Assembly: GCA_027487485.1 (NCBI GenBank) | Contig: JAIYDN010000002.1 | Location: forward strand, 41,633-105,632 | DNA: 64,000 bases | Direction of reading: 5' to 3' | Source of the DNA: Planctomycetaceae bacterium | Lineage (GTDB): Bacteria; Planctomycetota; Planctomycetia; Pirellulales; Pirellulaceae | In this document: positions 34,198-43,254 of the stretch, in pieces | Position numbering within the stretch: position 1 is the first letter of the stretch | How the letters are laid out: every line of letters starts with the position of its first letter | Made by a program: the position numbers and the translations under genes | The notes under the pieces: model-generated | The model's input: only the letters and a program-made list of their open reading frames with translations | Databases searched by the model: none | What the model was told of the DNA's origin: nothing

Positions 34198-35129
34198 TCG
34201 TTTTCCTTTATGTCGAATTTGATTTTGCCGCGTGATCCCGAGTAATGTCCTTCTGCTTCAAACCACTGGTCTGGTAGGTCCGGTTGATCGACGAATTCAA
34301 TGACAACTTTCTCGCGACCAGAATCGGACCCGGACAGCGACCAGCGAGCCACGATTCGTTGCGCTACCCCGGACTCCGCGTCCGACCACAGTTCAATTGT
34401 GACGGGTAAACTCTGGTTGGCTTCGCTCTTTAACTCGCCCACAACGTGCCTACAGAAAACATCGTTACCAGCGACAGAGCGAATTGTCGACTCGCCCAAC
34501 TTCCGCAGTCGGTAGCCGCGCGACATGCGTGCCAGGATCGTTGTGACGTGCAAATACGGCGTCGAAAACTGCTCTTGGGAATTTAACCATCGACTGAGTG
34601 CGACGTCATTGCCTGTTAGGACTGGGCCGATCGCGGGAACGACCCAAGTCGTCTGGCCATTCTTGCCTATCCACAAATCGGCGTCAGATAGAATGGCAGG
34701 ATGTCGCAACACGAATCGATCATTTCCCTCCACGTATAAATCGTTTTCGATCTCTCGGGACCTCTTGCCATCTTTGAGAGTTACAGTGATTAAATATTTT
34801 CTTGCAACTTGTTCTTCTGCAGCCTCTAGGCTTCGTTCGATCGCCGCCAACGCATGTTGAGCCGGGCTGAGAAACTGTAAACCGACAAACATCGCACCGA
34901 GCAACGATGCGGCAATCACCATGGAAACCCAGTGATTCCAGGTTCGTCTCATCGCGAGGGTCGGGCCAATTGACGGTCGGTGCTGGACGCTCTTTTCGAG
35001 TTCAATTTGCTTGATGACTTGGTCGACTCTGTTCGCCACCGCCGATTGTTCATCGACAAATGCGGCCCTAAGTAACGCGTCGATCAAGGTCTCACGATTT
35101 CTGTCCTGAGATGAGGGCTCGATGTTCAT
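34194..35129 (-). CDS. One-span membrane protein, probable anti-sigma factor
   Basis: This 311-aa protein has a cytoplasmic N-terminal 80 residues, one membrane helix (WVSMVIAASLLGAMFVGLQFL), and an exported C-terminal domain of about 200 residues rich in strands (ITVTLKDGKRSREIENDLYVEGNDR-type pattern). It overlaps the ECF sigma gene by 4 nt and the monooxygenase gene by 4 nt. The topology fits an anti-sigma factor or sensor of a planctomycete ECF system. No classical zinc motif is present. Confidence 0.75.
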   Translation of the reverse strand: MNIEPSSQDRNRETLIDALLRAAFVDEQSAVANRVDQVIKQIELEKSVQHRPSIGPTLAMRRTWNHWVSMVIAASLLGAMFVGLQFLSPAQHALAAIERSLEAAEEQVARKYLITVTLKDGKRSREIENDLYVEGNDRFVLRHPAILSDADLWIGKNGQTTWVVPAIGPVLTGNDVALSRWLNSQEQFSTPYLHVTTILARMSRGYRLRKLGESTIRSVAGNDVFCRHVVGELKSEANQSLPVTIELWSDAESGVAQRIVARWSLSGSDSGREKVVIEFVDQPDLPDQWFEAEGHYSGSRGKIKFDIKENE

Positions 35130-35674
35130 ATCGGTTCACCTGCCGCCGCAAGTTTACGTTCGAGGCAATCGGCCAATCGCAGTTTCGCTCGCGTCAACCG
35201 TTTTTTCAATGTCTCAGTAGCGAGTTGTAATGTGTTGCCAATTTCGGAAAGGGACAACGTCTCAGCATATCGCAACTGAATGGGTTGGCGATATTCTTCA
35301 GGCAACGCCTGCACACAATCGCGAAGCGCCGACAATTTTTCGCCAAGCGTATCGCCGCTGAGTGTATGAACTTGAGCGAATCTCTCTTCAAGCCATTCAA
35401 GTGACGTCTCGTCCATGGGTTGATCTTGCCTCGCACACCCACGGAAATAGGGTAAGACCAGATTTCTCGCGATGCCTCGCAGCCAAGCTCCAAAGGGGCG
35501 CTCGCGATCGTACTGCTCAATCTTTCGCCAAGCAACAAGCATCGTTTCCTGAAACAAATCATCGACTGCATGTTCATCGCGAACGACTGACCGCAAATAT
35601 GCTAGCAGCATGTCAGCATTTTCGCGAATCAGGATTTCGTAAACTTGTTCCGGACTCATTCTCTCTCCGTGCAT
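35126..35674 (-). CDS. ECF sigma factor (planctomycete-type)
   Basis: This 182-aa protein has region 2 (HAVDDLFQETMLVAWRKIEQYD, then FGAWLRGIARNLVLPYF) and region 4 (ALPEEYRQPIQLRYAETLSLSEI followed by GNTLQLATETLKKRLTRAKLRL). It leads the operon ECF - membrane anti-sigma candidate - copper monooxygenase-like protein - redoxin. This is one of three ECF factors in the window; the GGTAAG-CGTC motif is absent upstream of it. Confidence 0.92.
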   Translation of the reverse strand: MHGERMSPEQVYEILIRENADMLLAYLRSVVRDEHAVDDLFQETMLVAWRKIEQYDRERPFGAWLRGIARNLVLPYFRGCARQDQPMDETSLEWLEERFAQVHTLSGDTLGEKLSALRDCVQALPEEYRQPIQLRYAETLSLSEIGNTLQLATETLKKRLTRAKLRLADCLERKLAAAGEPI

Positions 35675-36126
35675 GGACCTCGCTCACCGACGACTTTGTT
35701 ACAGAGTATTTGCGCAACTCCACGAAAAGAGGACAAAAAATTGGGAACGTTTTGAAAAATCGCGTAGAGCCGATGAAATTTGAGCAATCTTGGCTCTTCC
35801 GAATTGATTTGCCTGATCGTTCTTGAATGGTTGCCAATGGAAAAAGACCGTTATCATCGGACTGATGTCCGCCCCTCGATCGTTAACGAATCAAGGTGAT
35901 AAAAGCCCTTGCGACCCAATCTGGGTAATACTTTTCAGCTAGTCTGTTTCAGCATATGGATCAACTTTGCGAACTTCGGTACACAGTCTATTCGCTGTGC
36001 GATACATGTCTTCATATCAACGAAGTTCAGCTCGTCGCACCTCTCGGTTCTACTTTTTAAGACAATTTTAGCAAATCGTGTTGACGTTCGCGATTCAAGG
36101 GACATTAGCCAACAGGAGCCAAAACC
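35675..36126. other. Intergenic region between divergent operons
   Basis: It should hold the promoters of the ECF operon (minus) and the esterase operon (plus). No gene, repeat or known motif was recognised. AACAGGAGCC just before 36127 is the esterase ribosome-binding site. Confidence 0.4.
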
Positions 36127-37377
36127 ATGCTGAATTCCAATCCATCCGAAGTTGTCGGCCTGTTCGCACGCCACCAAGCTCGCTCGAGGGGGCTAGTAAG
36201 GTGTTTGATGGTCGCGTTTGTCGCTATCGTCGCCGTGGTCGCGTTTCGGCGTTTGACTTCGGCACAAGATGGGAAACGCTTGGATCAAGCTTTCAGCCGC
36301 GCCGATACGAATGCCGATGGACAACTATCGCCAGAAGAGATCAGTCGCTTCGCAGCTTTAAAAGACCGAACGAAAGGGGCTGATCGCGACTCAGATGGCT
36401 TCGTTTCTTTCGAGGAGTTTCGAAATCAATTCGCCGACAACCTGACCACACTCAAGCCTAGCACCGGAAAACTCTCGGTCGGTGACTATTTGCGAGTCGT
36501 CAAAGTTGCCGATTTGGAACGCCGATACCGAGTGCACGTTCCGAAGCTGTACAACCAGGACAAGCCGACCCCTGTGATAGTAGTATTTCACGGTGGCGGA
36601 GGAAACCCTGAGAGCATGATCCGGCTGACCGGAATGAACGCCAAGGCGGACGAAGCGGGCTTCCTGGTCGTATACCCATATGGCACGGGCAAGTTGGACA
36701 ACGCACTGCTCACCTTCAACGGTGGCGAGTGCTGCGGCTATGCGATGGATAACAAAGTGGACGACGTTGGATTCACTCGCGAGTTGCTCGATGATCTAGC
36801 CAAGGTGGCCAACGTCGATGCCGATCGAATCTTCGCAACTGGCCTCTCGAATGGCGGTATCATGGCGCATTACTTGGCGTCGGAATTGTCGGATCGTATC
36901 GCCGCCATTGCTCCCGTCGGCGGACCACTCATGATGGAGGCTCCTCGAAACAAACGCCCTGTACCAGTGATGCACTTTCATGGAACGGCAGATGCGTTCG
37001 CACCATTCCAAGGTGGCTACGGAAAAGGATTTCTCGGCCGAAGCAAGGTTACTAAGTTCAGGTCAGTCGATCATACCATCCAGAGCTGGGTGAAAGCCAA
37101 TGGCTGCAAGAACGAGCCCGAAATCATGCAATTACCGGACATAGCCGACGACAAAATGAAGGTCACTCGCAAAACATGGAGCGGCGGCAAAGAGAACGGC
37201 GAGGTCGTCCTCATCGAAATCGAAGGCGGTGGTCATACTTGGCCTGGGCGCAAGCCGATTGTGTCGCTCCTTGGCGAAGCGACCATGGACATTTCAGCAA
37301 ACGACTTGATGTGGGAATTTTTTCAAAAGCACCCGCGACGTTCCGTCAAAACGATAACGCAAGAAGCCAAGCCATGA
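36127..37377 (+). CDS. Exported PHB-depolymerase-type esterase with EF-hand domain
   Basis: This 416-aa protein has a membrane/signal segment (VRCLMVAFVAIVAVVAF), two EF-hand loops (DTNADGQLSPEE; DRDSDGFVSFEE), and an LpqC/PHB-depolymerase-like hydrolase: PVIVVFHGGGGNPESM (oxyanion), FATGLSNGGIMAHYLA (nucleophile Ser in GLSNG), a GTADAFAPFQGGYG Asp region and GGGHTWPG with the catalytic His. Related enzymes cleave polyesters or feruloyl esters. It overlaps the next esterase by 4 nt (ATGA), so the two are co-expressed. Confidence 0.9.
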   Translation: MLNSNPSEVVGLFARHQARSRGLVRCLMVAFVAIVAVVAFRRLTSAQDGKRLDQAFSRADTNADGQLSPEEISRFAALKDRTKGADRDSDGFVSFEEFRNQFADNLTTLKPSTGKLSVGDYLRVVKVADLERRYRVHVPKLYNQDKPTPVIVVFHGGGGNPESMIRLTGMNAKADEAGFLVVYPYGTGKLDNALLTFNGGECCGYAMDNKVDDVGFTRELLDDLAKVANVDADRIFATGLSNGGIMAHYLASELSDRIAAIAPVGGPLMMEAPRNKRPVPVMHFHGTADAFAPFQGGYGKGFLGRSKVTKFRSVDHTIQSWVKANGCKNEPEIMQLPDIADDKMKVTRKTWSGGKENGEVVLIEIEGGGHTWPGRKPIVSLLGEATMDISANDLMWEFFQKHPRRSVKTITQEAKP

Positions 37378-38297
37378 ACTGCCAATCTCTAGCACTAAAC
37401 TTATTACTGGTAATGCACCTGGCTGCTACTTCCATGGCACAGCAGGTCGAATCCCCATTGCGGATAGCGTGGGTAACACCTGAAGTGAAAGCTCCACGTG
37501 TATCGTTTCATACTTTTGAAAGTACGGCTGCCAAGGTTAAAGTCAGTTACCACATCTATGCTCCATCAGCACATGATCGCGAACCTCAACGTCGATTTCC
37601 GGTTGTTTATTGGCTGCATGGATCAGGGGGGGGATTGGCTGGAATAGCGAAAATCGCTTCTCGCTTTAATGCCGCCATTGAAGCAGGAAAAACTCCGCCG
37701 TGTTTTGTAGTTTTCGTGAATGGACTTGTCGAAGGGATGTACGTCGATTGGAAAGATGGATCGGTGCCGATGGAGACCATTATCGTCAAAGAACTCGTGC
37801 CACATATCGATGCAACGTATCGCACCATCGCAACACGCGAAGGGAGACTGCTTGATGGCTATAGCATGGGCGGCTACGGCGCTGCAAGATTGGGTTTTAA
37901 ATACACCGATCTCTTTCGCGCGGTGTCCATTATGGGCGGCGGGCCACTGCAGGCCGAACTGATCCAGGCACCACGTGCAGGTAGGCAGCGGGCTGCAGAG
38001 GTCTTGAAGCAAGTGTACGGGGGCGATCAAGAGTATTTTAGGAGCGTCAGTCCTCGGCGACTCGCGGAACAAAACGCTCAAGCGATTATCGCTGGCTCGC
38101 TCGTCCGCCAAGTTTGCGGTGACAAGGACGAAACATTTGGCCCAAACCGCAACTTCCACGAACATCTTGAACGGCTGAAGATCCCGCATGCTTGGACAGT
38201 GCTTCCCGGAGTGGACCATAACCCGATGAAGACGCTAGAAGCGCTGGGCGACTCCAATTGGACTTTCTATCGCGAGGCCTTTGGTGACCTAAAATAA
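37374..38297 (+). CDS. Exported esterase (esterase D / putative tannase-like)
   Basis: This 307-aa protein has a signal peptide (about 1-22, SMAQ) and an alpha/beta hydrolase of the esterase-D type: FPVVYWLHGSGGGLAG, GRLLDGYSMGGYGAARLGFKY (Ser in GYSMGG) and LPGVDHNPMKTLEAL with the final His. The ATG overlaps the TGA of the upstream esterase. The substrate is probably an ester of plant or algal polymers (inference). Confidence 0.88.
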   Translation: MNCQSLALNLLLVMHLAATSMAQQVESPLRIAWVTPEVKAPRVSFHTFESTAAKVKVSYHIYAPSAHDREPQRRFPVVYWLHGSGGGLAGIAKIASRFNAAIEAGKTPPCFVVFVNGLVEGMYVDWKDGSVPMETIIVKELVPHIDATYRTIATREGRLLDGYSMGGYGAARLGFKYTDLFRAVSIMGGGPLQAELIQAPRAGRQRAAEVLKQVYGGDQEYFRSVSPRRLAEQNAQAIIAGSLVRQVCGDKDETFGPNRNFHEHLERLKIPHAWTVLPGVDHNPMKTLEALGDSNWTFYREAFGDLK

Positions 38298-38539
38298 GGA
38301 AGAGTACGGAGAGTGAAAGTGGTGCTGCGCGAGAAGAGAAGAGTAAGTGAAAGGAGGAAGGGGTCAGGTTGGCTATGACTTCCAATCATTGTGAAGATTC
38401 GGTGGAAACGAAAACTCTGCATCCTTTCTTTTTTGAGGCGGGCAAGGGGTTGACGATTGCCTATACTCAAGCCTACGAAATCCTTCATATTTGATGGCCG
38501 ATTACATTTCCTATTGCATGAAATTATCAGGAGGTTCGA

Positions 38540-40291
38540 GTGAAGAAGTCGAGCAGGAACGAAAACCGACATCGCAGTCGAAGATTGCTAGCTGAATCTC
38601 TTGAGTCGCGGCAATTGCTAGCTTCAGATCTTGTGCTTCATAATTTTGTCATGCCCGAGGACGCGGATGCCAGTGGATACGTTTCTCCCCTGGATGCCCT
38701 GGTCATCATTAACCAAATCAACTCCGATAGTAGCAACCCTCAAACGACGGCGGCAGTCGATGTGGATGCCGACGGCTCCCTCACACCTCTCGATGCATTG
38801 TTTGTCATCAACTACCTGAATCGCAACACTGCCCCTGGAGTCGATTCGCCTAGTTCCGTCAACGTAGACCGCCGAATCACTAAACTTGAAGAGGCCATCA
38901 ACACCTTTCAACTGCCGCCATCGTTGGATTTGGGTACCGCTCAGCAAGCTTTGGCGGTTCTTCGAACAGGAGGTTTCCCCGAATTGGGCGATCGCATGTT
39001 GAACGGCATCCGAACAGAGCGCGACGCCACGAGCAGCTCCGAGTCAATGAGGGTGGAAACATTGATCGCCAACTATGTCATTTCTGACGATCTGGGAATG
39101 GGGTCACAGATTGTCGATGCCCAGCAGTTATCGCAATTTGTCGAGGCACTTGCAGCTCGACTTGGTTCTATGGGAGTATCCAATCCGAACATTTCCGTAG
39201 TCACGTCTGAAATCTATCGCGATGTCGGCGCAAGCATGCAAGACATCCTCGGGCAAGTCCAATCTCGATTAGCTCAACTCAACGTTAATGCGGAGATGGC
39301 TTTGCCAGAGCGGTTGGATGTCCAAGTGAATCAGATTGTCGCAAGGCTTAGCCCTCTCGGTGTTTCTCAAGAAGCCATCCTTACAATCAGCAATGACTTG
39401 CGAATTGGATTTGAGACGAATAATCCCCTAAATCTTGAGCAAATCAAGTCAAGGTTGAATGATCTTGGGATTGATGCGTCCATAATCTTTCCATCCGAGT
39501 CGGATCAATTCATCAATCAGCTCAGTGCAAAGTTGGAAGCTGCCGGAGTCAACCCAACGATTGTAAGTCAGATTGGCAACGAACTGAAAGCTGCCTTCGC
39601 GACCAACAATCCACTTAGCATTGATCAAATCAAAGAGCGTTTGCAAAGTCTTGGCATCAGTTCCGCAACGATCACCTCTGTATTCCCGAATCGAGGCTCA
39701 GAATTGTTGGAGCGTTTCGTGAGAACGCTAGAGACGGTCGGCGTGTCGGGCCAAGTTATCAACACGATCGTGAATGAAATCGAGACGAGCATCGACAATG
39801 GACGACCATTGAGTTTTGACGCGGTGATGACTCGCTTGAAGGTACTAGGCGTTGATGTGGAGAGTATATTCCCTGAGGTTGCCCCGCTCTCAGTCGAACT
39901 GGTAGCTGCCGTCCTGGCACGTTCGCAGGTTTCACCCGAGTCAATCGCAAGCGTCGTAAGCGCGATGATCAGCGCTCGTTTGTCGGGCGCTCCGCTGACG
40001 CTTGAGCAAATTAAAAATGTCATGACTTCGAATGGAATTGACGTTTCGACAGTCATCTTCCCCAGCGGACCGACTTCTGGCCAATTTGCACCACCTTTGG
40101 AAACAGCGTTGATGGTGTTTCGAAGAGTCAAGGTCAATGAAGCAGTCATCGCCAACATGGAGTTGCTGATCGCTCAAGGACTTAGCAGTGGCCAGCCAAT
40201 GAGTGTCAATGCAATCATTGAGAGGATGCGCGGGCTGGGTGTTGAACTACCTCAAACTCTGGACTGGCTATTCAACTACGGTGGTCGATGA
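38540..40291 (+). CDS. Exported dockerin-type protein with six tandem helical modules
   Basis: This 583-aa protein starts at a GTG after a perfect AGGAGG. The planctomycete N-terminal motif SRRLLAESLESRQLLA leads to two dockerin-type calcium loops (DADASGYVSPLDALVIINQI; DVDADGSLTPLDALFVINYL). From about residue 190 the protein repeats a module of about 63 residues, about six times. Each ends in a pattern like NPLxxxQIKxRLxxLGIDxxxIFP (ends near nt 39302, 39490, 39680, 39870, 40065, 40270). I do not recognise the module. It is probably an extracellular scaffold or surface protein. Confidence 0.85.
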   Translation: MKKSSRNENRHRSRRLLAESLESRQLLASDLVLHNFVMPEDADASGYVSPLDALVIINQINSDSSNPQTTAAVDVDADGSLTPLDALFVINYLNRNTAPGVDSPSSVNVDRRITKLEEAINTFQLPPSLDLGTAQQALAVLRTGGFPELGDRMLNGIRTERDATSSSESMRVETLIANYVISDDLGMGSQIVDAQQLSQFVEALAARLGSMGVSNPNISVVTSEIYRDVGASMQDILGQVQSRLAQLNVNAEMALPERLDVQVNQIVARLSPLGVSQEAILTISNDLRIGFETNNPLNLEQIKSRLNDLGIDASIIFPSESDQFINQLSAKLEAAGVNPTIVSQIGNELKAAFATNNPLSIDQIKERLQSLGISSATITSVFPNRGSELLERFVRTLETVGVSGQVINTIVNEIETSIDNGRPLSFDAVMTRLKVLGVDVESIFPEVAPLSVELVAAVLARSQVSPESIASVVSAMISARLSGAPLTLEQIKNVMTSNGIDVSTVIFPSGPTSGQFAPPLETALMVFRRVKVNEAVIANMELLIAQGLSSGQPMSVNAIIERMRGLGVELPQTLDWLFNYGGR

Positions 40292-40341
40292 TCTAGGAAC
40301 TTAACCGTAGGTAGTCGGATTCGGCATGCCGTCGGCTTTAC

Positions 40342-40767
40342 TTACATGAATGGTAAAGGTCGCTGTTTGCCAAACCTCCAGAATAGCCAGGGCATCAAGG
40401 CAAAAACGACTAGCAATGCGTAATACACGGCGCCAGACACTGGGTCATGCTTGGTGAACACCTCGAGGAACGACAAGCCCTGGAGGGTCACGCCCATGGA
40501 GACTTCCGCCGCAAGCAACATCGCAAGCGCCAAAACTCCGACAACCAACCGGCTTGCAGATCCACCCGAATTACCAATAAGGCGGCTTGTCCAGCCAGCA
40601 GCAAACACAATTGCAACAAGCATCAATGGCGATTCCAGCAGTTCGGCAGTCCTGACGCCGATTCGCGGAACAATCCAGAGAGTTCGGACGGTTCCTAACG
40701 CAAAGCCGGTGCCGAACACAAACGCGAAGTATGCGATTCCGGCTTTCAAATTTTGCTGAACACTCAT
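40342..40767 (-). CDS. Four-helix membrane protein of unknown function
   Basis: This 141-aa protein has four hydrophobic helices (AYFAFVFGTGFALGTVRTLW; LMLVAIVFAAGWTSRLI; LVVGVLALAMLLAAEVSMG; AVYYALLVVFALMPWLFW). Family not identified. It stands alone between convergent and divergent neighbours. Confidence 0.78.
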   Translation of the reverse strand: MSVQQNLKAGIAYFAFVFGTGFALGTVRTLWIVPRIGVRTAELLESPLMLVAIVFAAGWTSRLIGNSGGSASRLVVGVLALAMLLAAEVSMGVTLQGLSFLEVFTKHDPVSGAVYYALLVVFALMPWLFWRFGKQRPLPFM

Positions 40768-40937
40768 TAATTCGATCTTGACTGCGATCTCCCCTACAAG
40801 AATCCAAAAGTGTTAGCGGACGCAGATGGATATGTTTTTATCTTTAAGTTGTAACCGCGAAGGACTTTGGGAGTAGAAGATATTGTAGAGTTTTTGAAAA
40901 CGAATAAAGGAGTCGAGAAGATTGATTTGGTGCGAGC

Positions 40938-41525
40938 ATGATACCGTCGGAAAGCCAAATACGAGCCTGGATGGTGTCTTGGCGGGAAACCGGCGATCCG
41001 GTCTCGGGTCGAGCTTTGGTAGATGCCATGTATCCGTTCGTTGCTGCCTTGGTAAGACGACATGTCGCCGATCTAGGAGCCATCGAAGACCTTGCCCAGC
41101 AAACTTTTGTACGTTGTTTTTCCAAGGCCGATCAGTGGAAGCCCGACAAACCGCTCGAACCTTGGTTGGCTCGGATCGCCCTGAACCTATGCCGCGACTA
41201 CTTCCGGTCGCAGCGATCGAGACGCGAATTGCGATGGACCGACCTAAGCGAGAAAGAACAAGCAGCCATGACGGCGACAGCCCAAACCTCGTCGCTCGCG
41301 CCGGAAAGTCTCCACGACGAATCTCGGACCGTCCTGCTGCGTTTACTGAATACATTGTCCGCCGACGACCGCATGGTTTTGAGTTTACTTCATTTAGAAA
41401 GTCAGACAACCGATCAAATCGCCGAGTTGACTGGTTGGAGCCGAGCGCTTGTGAAAGTCCGTGCCTTTCGCGCTCGAAAGAAACTTCGCCTTGCATTTGA
41501 ACGACTGGAAAACACGCGACCATGA
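40938..41525 (+). CDS. ECF sigma factor
   Basis: This 195-aa protein has region 2 (AIEDLAQQTFVRCFSKADQW, then PWLARIALNLCRDYFRSQ) and region 4 (LSADDRMVLSLLHLESQTTD, then QIAELTGWSRALVKVRAFRARKKL). It leads a tightly overlapping six-gene operon (40938-45618) and is followed by a one-span membrane protein, the likely anti-sigma partner. Confidence 0.92.
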   Translation: MIPSESQIRAWMVSWRETGDPVSGRALVDAMYPFVAALVRRHVADLGAIEDLAQQTFVRCFSKADQWKPDKPLEPWLARIALNLCRDYFRSQRSRRELRWTDLSEKEQAAMTATAQTSSLAPESLHDESRTVLLRLLNTLSADDRMVLSLLHLESQTTDQIAELTGWSRALVKVRAFRARKKLRLAFERLENTRP

Positions 41526-41800
41526 ACCCTATTGATCAACGCCTTGAAATCATGACCGATCGCGCGCGAAAGGCCGTTTTGCCGGATGACACGCGGTCTC
41601 CGGTTGGGTTCGCAACACGTGTTTTGTCACGTGTTCGACGCGAACCCAATTCAGCTTCGATTTGGCTAAAGTTTTCACTTGCATCGTTGCCGGTTGCGGC
41701 AACGGCAATGATCGCTTGTTTGTTTTGTTTCGGAATAGATCTGCCTCGCGATGTCGACCAATTAGCGAACTCCTTTATCCAAGTGCCGTTGCTCCCATGA
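41522..41800 (+). CDS. One-span membrane protein, probable anti-sigma partner
   Basis: This 92-aa protein overlaps the sigma gene by 4 nt and the next gene by 4 nt. A cytoplasmic half of about 50 residues (RSPVGFATRVLSRVRRE) is followed by one membrane helix (SLASLPVAATAMIACLFCF). The position suggests an anti-sigma role; no zinc motif. Confidence 0.7.
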   Translation: MNPIDQRLEIMTDRARKAVLPDDTRSPVGFATRVLSRVRREPNSASIWLKFSLASLPVAATAMIACLFCFGIDLPRDVDQLANSFIQVPLLP

Positions 41801-42165
41801 AAAAAATCTTGATCGTTTTTTCTTTGTTCTTTCTTTTCTTGTTCGGCGGTGTTTGCGGCTTTACTGTCGCACTTCGAATGTTCAAGAACAGCCTGAATGA
41901 AGAAAATATCGTGAATCAACGAATAGCCGAAGAGACACGCCGCCTTCAGTTGACTCCCGAGCAGCTTGAGAAAGCGATGCCTGCATATGACCAGCTCAAA
42001 AGAGACCTCTCCGAAGTGAAACGTGAGACACTTCGAAGTATCGCTCAAGCCGCTGTAACGCAAACTTTGGAACTTTCCAAAGTGCTTAATTCGGAACAAA
42101 TGGACAAACTCGAGAAGCTCAGTGACGAACGCCGCGTGAAGTTTGAAAAATTGACAAAACCGTGA
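41797..42165 (+). CDS. Membrane-anchored periplasmic helical protein (Spy/CpxP-like layout)
   Basis: This 122-aa protein has a membrane anchor (ILIVFSLFFLFLFGGVCGF), then a charged helical domain with LTPEQLEKAMPAYDQLKRDL and a second half LELSKVLNSEQMDKLEKLSD, like the LTxxQ motifs of Spy/CpxP-type periplasmic sensors. Likely part of the stress-sensing module of the operon (inference). Confidence 0.7.
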   Translation: MKKILIVFSLFFLFLFGGVCGFTVALRMFKNSLNEENIVNQRIAEETRRLQLTPEQLEKAMPAYDQLKRDLSEVKRETLRSIAQAAVTQTLELSKVLNSEQMDKLEKLSDERRVKFEKLTKP

Positions 42166-42201
42166 ATAAGAGACTCACTTGTTAGGACTTAAACCAATAC
42201 C

Positions 42202-43254
42202 ATGCATGCTCATGACCGTTTCGTAACCAACGTATTTTTTTTATCCGTTTGCTTCATTGCACACGGGACTTGTCTGGCTCAATCTGTACCATCATCAGAA
42301 GCCTGCAAAGTTGCCGCCGCCTATTCTCACTCGCAGAAAGGGACAGGGGTCTTGGTGATGGTTCAAGGGAAAGTTGTTTTTGAGGATTACGCCGAGGGTT
42401 GGAACGCCGACAAACCGCACTTGCTAGCCAGCGGTACGAAGAGCTTTTGTGGCGTAATGGCTGCATGCGCTGTACAAGATGGACTATTGACACTCGATGA
42501 AAAAGTCACGGACACGCTTACCGAATGGAAAGAAGACAAACGCAAATCGCAGGTCACGATTCGCCAACTTCTTAGCCTTTGTAGCGGTATCGATGGCGGT
42601 GACAATGGAACAGTGCCAAGTTACAAACGGGCAGTTGCCATGGCAAATGCAACTGCCGAACCTGGAAAGAAATTCTCGTATGGCCCAATTCCATTCCAGT
42701 GCTTTGGGGAACTAATGCGACGCAAGCTTGAACCTAAGCATGAATCGGTGGAGGCTTACCTGCATCGTAGGGTGCTTGATCCGATCGGAATGAAGGTTGG
42801 CTTCTGGCGCAAGGATGCAGATGGCAATATCAACCTGCCTGCCGGTGCTTTCTTGACACCGCGCGAGTGGGTTAAGTTTGGCGAACTGGTTCGACTAGGT
42901 GGAAAGTGGAATGAAAACGAAATTGTTCCTGCTGCTGTTCTCGCAGAATGCTTTAAGCCATCAACGGCTCAACCTTCGTATGGCATGACGTGGTGGCTTC
43001 TGGGCGGAGGCGATGAAGATAGCACCGAAGCCGCAAATGGGCGAAACATTGTTCCCAAAGCGAGACGTCTCATTCAAGAGCGTCGCAAGCAAAACTTTCA
43101 ACCACCCGCCGATACTGTCGCTGCGATGGGGAAAGGCAAGAACCGTTGTTATGTCATTCCATCGCTCGAAATGGTTATCATCCGAATGGGGGACAGCCAA
43201 GGCCGTGAGTTTAGCGACAATGAATTCGTAGCAAAGTTGCTGGGAACGCCATGA
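42202..43254 (+). CDS. Exported class C beta-lactamase-family serine hydrolase
   Basis: This 350-aa protein has a signal peptide (about 1-27). The SxxK catalytic motif is Ser77-Gly-Thr-Lys80 in HLLASGTKSFCGVMAACAV, followed by a FSYGPIPFQCFGELM segment where the class C Tyr should lie and a HRRVLDPIGMKVGFW stretch. Such enzymes cleave esters, amides or peptides rather than antibiotics. It overlaps the following gene by 4 nt. A second family member is at 62662-63750. Confidence 0.87.
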   Translation: MHAHDRFVTNVFFLSVCFIAHGTCLAQSVPSSEACKVAAAYSHSQKGTGVLVMVQGKVVFEDYAEGWNADKPHLLASGTKSFCGVMAACAVQDGLLTLDEKVTDTLTEWKEDKRKSQVTIRQLLSLCSGIDGGDNGTVPSYKRAVAMANATAEPGKKFSYGPIPFQCFGELMRRKLEPKHESVEAYLHRRVLDPIGMKVGFWRKDADGNINLPAGAFLTPREWVKFGELVRLGGKWNENEIVPAAVLAECFKPSTAQPSYGMTWWLLGGGDEDSTEAANGRNIVPKARRLIQERRKQNFQPPADTVAAMGKGKNRCYVIPSLEMVIIRMGDSQGREFSDNEFVAKLLGTP

